A stretch of DNA of 10,321 nt, from NCBI GenBank assembly GCA_902775835.1, contig CACYNZ010000113.1, positions 1 to 10,321 of the forward strand. The letters run 5' to 3'. The notes under the pieces were generated by a model. That model saw only the letters and a list, made by a program, of their open reading frames with translations, was not told the DNA's origin and did no database searches. Made by a program: the position numbers and the translations under genes. The stretch comes from an uncultured Eubacteriales bacterium. Lineage in GTDB: Bacteria > Bacillota_A > Clostridia > Christensenellales > Aristaeellaceae. Below are positions 6,728-10,321 of this stretch, in pieces; within the stretch, counting starts at the first letter, position 1; each line of letters begins with the position of its first letter.

Positions 6728-7003
6728 TTACTTATTCACAGCATCCTTCAGAGGCTTGCCGGCCTTAAAGACAGGTGCTTTGGAAGCAGAAATCTTGATG
6801 GTTTCGCCGGTGCGCGGATTACGGGCATTACGGGCGGGACGGGCTTTCACTTCGAACGTTCCGAAGCCTACGATCTGCACTTTTTCACCCTTGGCAAGGC
6901 TGTCGCGCACGACATCAACAAAAGCGGTAGCTGCTTTTTCGGCTTCCTTCTTGCTCAGATCTGCTTTCTCAGCAATAGCAGCTGTCAACTCAGACTTGTT
7001 CAT
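6728..7003 (-). CDS. hup: HU family DNA-binding protein
   Basis: A 91-residue nucleoid-associated protein that binds and bends DNA as a dimer and compacts the chromosome. Seen: the N-terminal helical dimerisation part MNKSELTAAIAEKADLSKKE, the conserved GFGTFEVKARPARNARNPRTG stretch (split here as GFGTFEV and RNPRTGE) forming the beta-arm with its intercalating Pro, and the C-terminal AGKPLKDAVN. Length is typical. The ATG at 7003 is the family start, with AGGAGG at 7014-7019 (10-nt spacing). An in-frame extension upstream runs into the leader and the mazG end and is rejected. It lies 37 nt after mazG and has a likely promoter of its own inside mazG. The strong site and own terminator fit the high expression usual for HU. 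Confidence 0.96.
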   Translation of the reverse strand: MNKSELTAAIAEKADLSKKEAEKAATAFVDVVRDSLAKGEKVQIVGFGTFEVKARPARNARNPRTGETIKISASKAPVFKAGKPLKDAVNK

Positions 7004-7025
7004 TGGTAAGTAACCTCCTTGAAAT

Positions 7026-7038
7026 ATGCCTTTGGCAT
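7026..7038 (-). promoter_or_regulatory. Small hairpin in the hup leader
   Basis: ATGCC and GGCAT form a perfect 5-bp stem with a 3-nt loop, 6 nt before the hup Shine-Dalgarno site and just after the mazG stop. There is no T-tract, so it is not a terminator. It might affect hup mRNA stability or translation, but short palindromes can arise by chance. Confidence 0.3.
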
Positions 7039-7040
7039 GA

Positions 7041-8504
7041 CTATTGGTCAATCTTCCTAGAATTAGCTTCATTTCTTTTGACCGCAGACCAGTATACATT
7101 CATTTCGGGAAAAGTCAAGCTGTGAATGGGTTTTCCATCTGCCAGTGCAGCTTCTTCCATAGCACAGAAACGCTCGGTAAACTTGTCAGCAGCTTTGTGC
7201 AGCAATTCTTCCGGATCGGTTTTTGCCAGGCGGGCAACATTGACGCAGGAGAACAGAAGATCCCCGATTTCTTCCTCTATGTTGGAACCGGCAGAAATAG
7301 CTGCTGACAGCTCATCGGCTTCTTCATGAATCTTATAGATACATTCCTCCGGAGCATTCCAGTCGAATCCGACATCAGCTGCACGTTTCTGCACCTTCGC
7401 TGCCCGTATCAAAGCTGGCAGTGCACGGGCGACGGACTGTAATGCTTGGCCTTGAGTGCTGAATCCTTTTTCATCGTTTTTGATCCGATCCCAGTCCCTG
7501 CTTCCTGAAAGCGACTGATTATAGGAGAAAACATCAGGATGACGGCGGATCATTTTCCTGCAAATGCATGTGGAAATATCGGAAGGTAAAAACTCCTCAG
7601 CCTGTTTCGCAATGGATGCGTGGAATGCGATCTGCAGCAATACATCACCGAGCTCTTCGCAAAGTGCGTCCGGATCACCGTCATCAATGGTCTGAACAGT
7701 TTCGTATGCTTCTTCAATTAGGTACGGGCGAAGACTTTGATGAGTCTGCTTTTTGTCCCAGGGACAGCCATGCTCATCGCGCAGAATATCCATGATTTTA
7801 AGCAGATCATTACAGGAGTATGAATACTGGTGCAGGAAGTCATCGGGCGGCAGGTAAACAGCTACGGTATGATCATAGGTTTTCTGGCGGTCGAGTTCAT
7901 AAAGGGGAATGGAAGCGGGCGTGCCCTTGGTTTCAACAAGTGAACGGAAGAAGACTACTGTCTTGGAATCGGAATAATACTGCAGAAGCTGTAGCTTGAT
8001 GATACCTGCAATTTCGCGGCTGTCTATTTCACAAATCAGCTGACCTTCTGCAGGTGAAATGAGCACCTGGTCCAAGCGGCTGGCTAATACCGTGTGTACG
8101 GTGTCATGGGGATACTCATCGGGAAGACGGGCGAGCAGACTGTCAGTAAATGAGATCCCTGGAATAACAGTGATTTTTCCATTATGCGGCTTGGCCTGCC
8201 GCAATGCTTTTATGGAAAAGTCATGCTGTGGATCCATAACTGCATACACCACTTCTTTTTTTGCGGCGGCCTGCCACAGAAACAGGGCCATTTTCTCATG
8301 CATGCGGTCAAAATCATCAGAGGATTCATAAAATGAATCCATTGTTTCAAAAGGAATACTTTTGCTCTGGAGATAGGATGCGCATGGATGCTGATTTGTA
8401 CGCAAATACAGAATCTGGGCGTTTTCCAGAATGCGCAGGGATTCGATGGTCATCATTTCAACAGGGCCAGGCCCGAGAGAAACAACGGTTATTCTTGGCA
8501 GCAT
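7041..8504 (-). CDS. mazG: YabN-type fusion: tetrapyrrole-methylase-like domain plus MazG nucleotide pyrophosphohydrolase
   Basis: A 487-residue fusion like Bacillus YabN. Residues 1 to about 220 resemble SAM-dependent tetrapyrrole methylases, beginning PRITVVSLGPGP. The usual Gly/Pro motif after the YAV strand (PGHP or PGSP in relatives) is VMDPQHD here, so methylase activity is doubtful. Residues 235-487 are a two-repeat MazG. The first repeat has RDEHGCPWD at 242-250, the metal-binding EEAYE at 264-268 and EELGD at 283-287. The second has GFDW at 379-382, HEEADEL at 393-399 and EEIGD at 411-415. MazG hydrolyses nucleoside triphosphates to monophosphates and pyrophosphate, clearing abnormal nucleotides. 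The ATG at 8504 is chosen because it starts just before the first methylase strand and GGAGA precedes it by 6 nt. It overlaps the end of the alkyltransferase gene by 16 bp, implying a shared transcript. The natural substrate of the methylase half is unknown. Confidence 0.92.
   Translation of the reverse strand: MLPRITVVSLGPGPVEMMTIESLRILENAQILYLRTNQHPCASYLQSKSIPFETMDSFYESSDDFDRMHEKMALFLWQAAAKKEVVYAVMDPQHDFSIKALRQAKPHNGKITVIPGISFTDSLLARLPDEYPHDTVHTVLASRLDQVLISPAEGQLICEIDSREIAGIIKLQLLQYYSDSKTVVFFRSLVETKGTPASIPLYELDRQKTYDHTVAVYLPPDDFLHQYSYSCNDLLKIMDILRDEHGCPWDKKQTHQSLRPYLIEEAYETVQTIDDGDPDALCEELGDVLLQIAFHASIAKQAEEFLPSDISTCICRKMIRRHPDVFSYNQSLSGSRDWDRIKNDEKGFSTQGQALQSVARALPALIRAAKVQKRAADVGFDWNAPEECIYKIHEEADELSAAISAGSNIEEEIGDLLFSCVNVARLAKTDPEELLHKAADKFTERFCAMEEAALADGKPIHSLTFPEMNVYWSAVKRNEANSRKIDQ
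7091..7118 (-). promoter_or_regulatory. Probable hup promoter inside the 3' end of mazG
   Basis: On the minus strand TTGACT (7118-7113, 5 of 6 matches) and TATACT (7096-7091, 5 of 6) are separated by 16 nt. Transcription would start near 7084, giving a leader of about 80 nt before the hup ATG that includes the small hairpin and the strong Shine-Dalgarno site. This would uncouple HU expression from mazG. Confidence 0.6.
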
Positions 8505-8833
8505 GGCAAGTCTCCATAATTCTCTGAAGTGTCGGGATAGAACCATTGATATGTTTGCAGATCCACAGTTTCCGGTTGAGCGAATCGAATCCCTTCACGT
8601 TCCAGAAGCATCTGGTGGGTTTGTCTTCCAAAAGGCTGGAAGGCTGTGGACAGCTGACCGGATTTATTGACCACACGGTGGCAAGGAACGTCGGGCGGAG
8701 CCTGATGCAAAGCCCAGACAACCAGCCGGGAAGCGCGGGAATTTCCGAGTTTTCTGGCAATCTGGCCGTACGTGACCACGTGCCCTTCAGGAACGGCAGA
8801 TACAAGTTTCCATATTGTTGTGAAATCGGACAT
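8489..8833 (-). CDS. Short MGMT-family protein (alkyltransferase C-terminal domain only)
   Basis: A 114-residue protein corresponding to the DNA-binding, active-site domain of O6-alkylguanine DNA alkyltransferases, without the N-terminal domain of Ogt/Ada. Seen: IWKLVSAVPEGHVVTYGQIA at residues 7-26 (first helix and DNA-binding start), an Arg near 36 in the recognition helix (arginine finger in the family), and PCHRVV at 50-55 with the acceptor Cys at 51. After this come GQLS and QMLLEREGI. Short alkyltransferase-like proteins often replace that Cys with Trp and cannot transfer the methyl group. Here Cys is kept, so direct repair is possible, though partner-based repair (flagging lesions for nucleotide excision repair) is also plausible. 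The ATG at 8833 is set by GAGGAG at 8841-8846 and the domain start; the long frame upstream lies inside trkH. It begins 11 nt after trkH and overlaps mazG by 16 bp. Confidence 0.88.
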   Translation of the reverse strand: MSDFTTIWKLVSAVPEGHVVTYGQIARKLGNSRASRLVVWALHQAPPDVPCHRVVNKSGQLSTAFQPFGRQTHQMLLEREGIRFAQPETVDLQTYQWFYPDTSENYGDLPCCQE

Positions 8834-8844
8834 GAAAAGGCTCC

Positions 8845-10293
8845 TCAGGTTCTTTTCCATACCGCCGGATGAAAGATTACAAACAGCGGGTAGAGCTCGA
8901 GTCTGCCGGCAAGCATGAGAAAGCAGCAGCAAAGCTTGGCGAAGGGGCCATAACCGGCGAAAGAACCGGCGGGGCCCACTGCGCCGTATCCAGGACCTAC
9001 GTTGCTGACACATGTCAGCGAAGCGGTGAAATTCGTGATCAGGTCGTATTTGCCCTCAAGGGAGAGCAGGATGCTGCCGGCCAGGATAAGGGCAACATAA
9101 ATGAAAGAAAAGACAGCAATGGAGTGCAGCATGCTTTCATCCACACCATGACCGTCCAGCCTGATCGTCTGAACCTTTCGCGGCTGGAAAGTATGGCGGA
9201 TTTCACGCGCGCCCTCTTTAATAAGAAGTGCAATGCGTACAATTTTGATACCGCCTGCGGTGGAACCTGCACAGGAACCGAAAAACAGCAGTACCATCAA
9301 CAGCATTTTGGCCTGAACCGGCCAGAGATCAAAATCCGTGGTGGAAAAGCCGGATGTGGACATGATACTGGCAGTCTGGAAAGACGAATAGCGCAGAGCA
9401 GTAAAAAAATTACCATATGTTGGAATCAGTATGATTGTAATGGCAAGAATGGAAAGAAAAAAGATGGAAAGATACCAGCGCAGTTCTTCATTGTGGAATA
9501 TATCCTTCCACTGGCCATGACAGAAAAAATAATAGACTGCGAAATTGACGCCAAACAGACACATAAAGACTGTCATGGCAATATCAATTCCGGTGGACTG
9601 AAAATGTGCAACGGAATCTCCGTAATTGCTGAATCCACCGGTTCCGGCGGTTCCCAGGGCGTGGATGCCGGCATCATATGCATTCATGCCGAGCAACAGC
9701 AGAACAACGAATTCCAGGCAGGTGAGTCCCATATAAATGAGATACAGAATCTTGGAACTGTCGCCAATTTTAGGAACCAGCTTACTGAGACTTGGACCGG
9801 GGCTTTCTGCACGGATCAGATGAGAGGAACGGTCTGCCAGCTTGGGAATAAGTGCAAGGGTCAGTACAAGAACCCCCATGCCGCCGATCCAGTGGGTGAA
9901 AGACCGCCAGAACATAATACCGTGCGGCGTATGATCAAAAGAACGGAGAACTGTAGCTCCCGTGGTAGTAAAACCGGAGACTGACTCAAACAGCGAGTCC
10001 ACGAATGTCGGCATCAAACCTGATAAAGAGAAGGGGATGGCTCCGAATATACTCAGAATAATCCAGGAGAGCGCTACAACAAGAAAGCCTTCGCGCGAGC
10101 GCAGAGACCGGTCACGGGGTTTGGAAAGAAAGAACATGGGAAGCGAAACGGCCAGCACAATGGCCATTGTAATGACAAGAGCCCATGTATCGCCATCTTT
10201 ATAAATAAGAGATACAATGATGGAAGGGATGAATGAGGCCGCTTCTACCAGTTCAATGCTGCCAAGAATCCGAATGACAAGCCTTGCATTCAT
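8845..10293 (-). CDS. trkH: TrkH family potassium uptake protein (membrane subunit)
   Basis: A 482-residue integral membrane protein that forms the K+ pathway of the Trk system in the cytoplasmic membrane, normally gated by the NAD/ATP-binding subunit TrkA. Length is typical. Seen: many hydrophobic spans and the four pore-loop filter regions TTTGAT (109-114), GTGGFS (217-222), STSGFST (312-318) and SNVGPGYG (430-437). Also present are HWIGGMG (134-140), the characteristic CAGSTAGGIK (341-350) with its gate-loop region, and the family C-terminal LAGRLELYPL (461-470). The ATG at 10293 has GCGAGG 10 nt upstream. No trkA is visible; it may lie just upstream, outside the window, as it often does in Firmicutes. 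On the minus strand the last bases of the window (10321 to 10310) read SVI followed by TAA in one frame, which could be the end of the preceding gene, but too little is visible to claim it. Confidence 0.97.
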   Translation of the reverse strand: MNARLVIRILGSIELVEAASFIPSIIVSLIYKDGDTWALVITMAIVLAVSLPMFFLSKPRDRSLRSREGFLVVALSWIILSIFGAIPFSLSGLMPTFVDSLFESVSGFTTTGATVLRSFDHTPHGIMFWRSFTHWIGGMGVLVLTLALIPKLADRSSHLIRAESPGPSLSKLVPKIGDSSKILYLIYMGLTCLEFVVLLLLGMNAYDAGIHALGTAGTGGFSNYGDSVAHFQSTGIDIAMTVFMCLFGVNFAVYYFFCHGQWKDIFHNEELRWYLSIFFLSILAITIILIPTYGNFFTALRYSSFQTASIMSTSGFSTTDFDLWPVQAKMLLMVLLFFGSCAGSTAGGIKIVRIALLIKEGAREIRHTFQPRKVQTIRLDGHGVDESMLHSIAVFSFIYVALILAGSILLSLEGKYDLITNFTASLTCVSNVGPGYGAVGPAGSFAGYGPFAKLCCCFLMLAGRLELYPLFVIFHPAVWKRT

Positions 10294-10321
10294 TTATAAA
10301 AAACCTCGCTTAAATCACTGA

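Noticed and set aside
7023..7051. Minus-strand promoter-like pair TTGACC-17-CATATT close to hup
   Set aside because: The predicted transcription start would fall inside the hup Shine-Dalgarno site, leaving no usable ribosome binding site. The pair at 7091-7118 is a better match and better placed.
8869..9984. A 371-codon open frame on the + strand
   Set aside because: It lies fully antisense to trkH, whose four filter motifs are intact. The translation is low in hydrophobic structure and has no family-like motif, and no ribosome binding site was seen; it is a shadow frame.

Overview
The window looks like chromosomal DNA from a Gram-positive bacterium of the Firmicutes, most likely a gut-type Clostridia-like lineage. 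Four things point there: an LPXTG-anchored SpaA-type pilin, strong GGAGG-type ribosome binding sites with some TTG starts, a YabN-type methylase/MazG fusion followed by HU and RqcP as in the Bacillus/Clostridia yab region, and a TrkH potassium transporter. The species cannot be named from sequence alone.

Layout. The left half is on the + strand. It begins with the 3' end of a cell-wall-anchored pilin gene (start outside the window), closed by a strong intrinsic terminator. A new promoter then drives a tightly packed unit: a divergent GH127-like (DUF1680-type) protein, a tRNA-dihydrouridine synthase whose ATG overlaps the previous stop, and a secreted protein of unknown function with a clear signal peptide. 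A 13-bp perfect inverted repeat at 5132-5163 separates this unit from the convergent right half.

The right half is a minus-strand run read from right to left: trkH, a short MGMT-type alkyltransferase, mazG (yabN type), hup (HU), rqcP and a fused ispD-ispF. Gaps are 10-40 nt or overlaps, so trkH to mazG looks like one transcript. HU has its own promoter inside the 3' end of mazG. An intrinsic terminator follows hup directly, and the rqcP ribosome binding site begins 4 nt after its U-tract. rqcP-ispDF therefore appear to depend on read-through.

Functionally the right half is housekeeping: potassium uptake, DNA repair, nucleotide-pool cleaning, nucleoid structure, ribosome-associated quality control and isoprenoid precursor synthesis. 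The left half mixes a surface adhesin, a carbohydrate-enzyme-like fold that seems to have lost its catalytic centre, a tRNA modification enzyme and an uncharacterised exported protein. No CRISPR array, tRNA, rRNA, transposase or prophage gene was seen. The most notable points are the GH127-like protein without catalytic residues, the terminator embedded before rqcP, the fused IspDF sitting where sporulation genes often follow rqcP, and the unknown exported protein.
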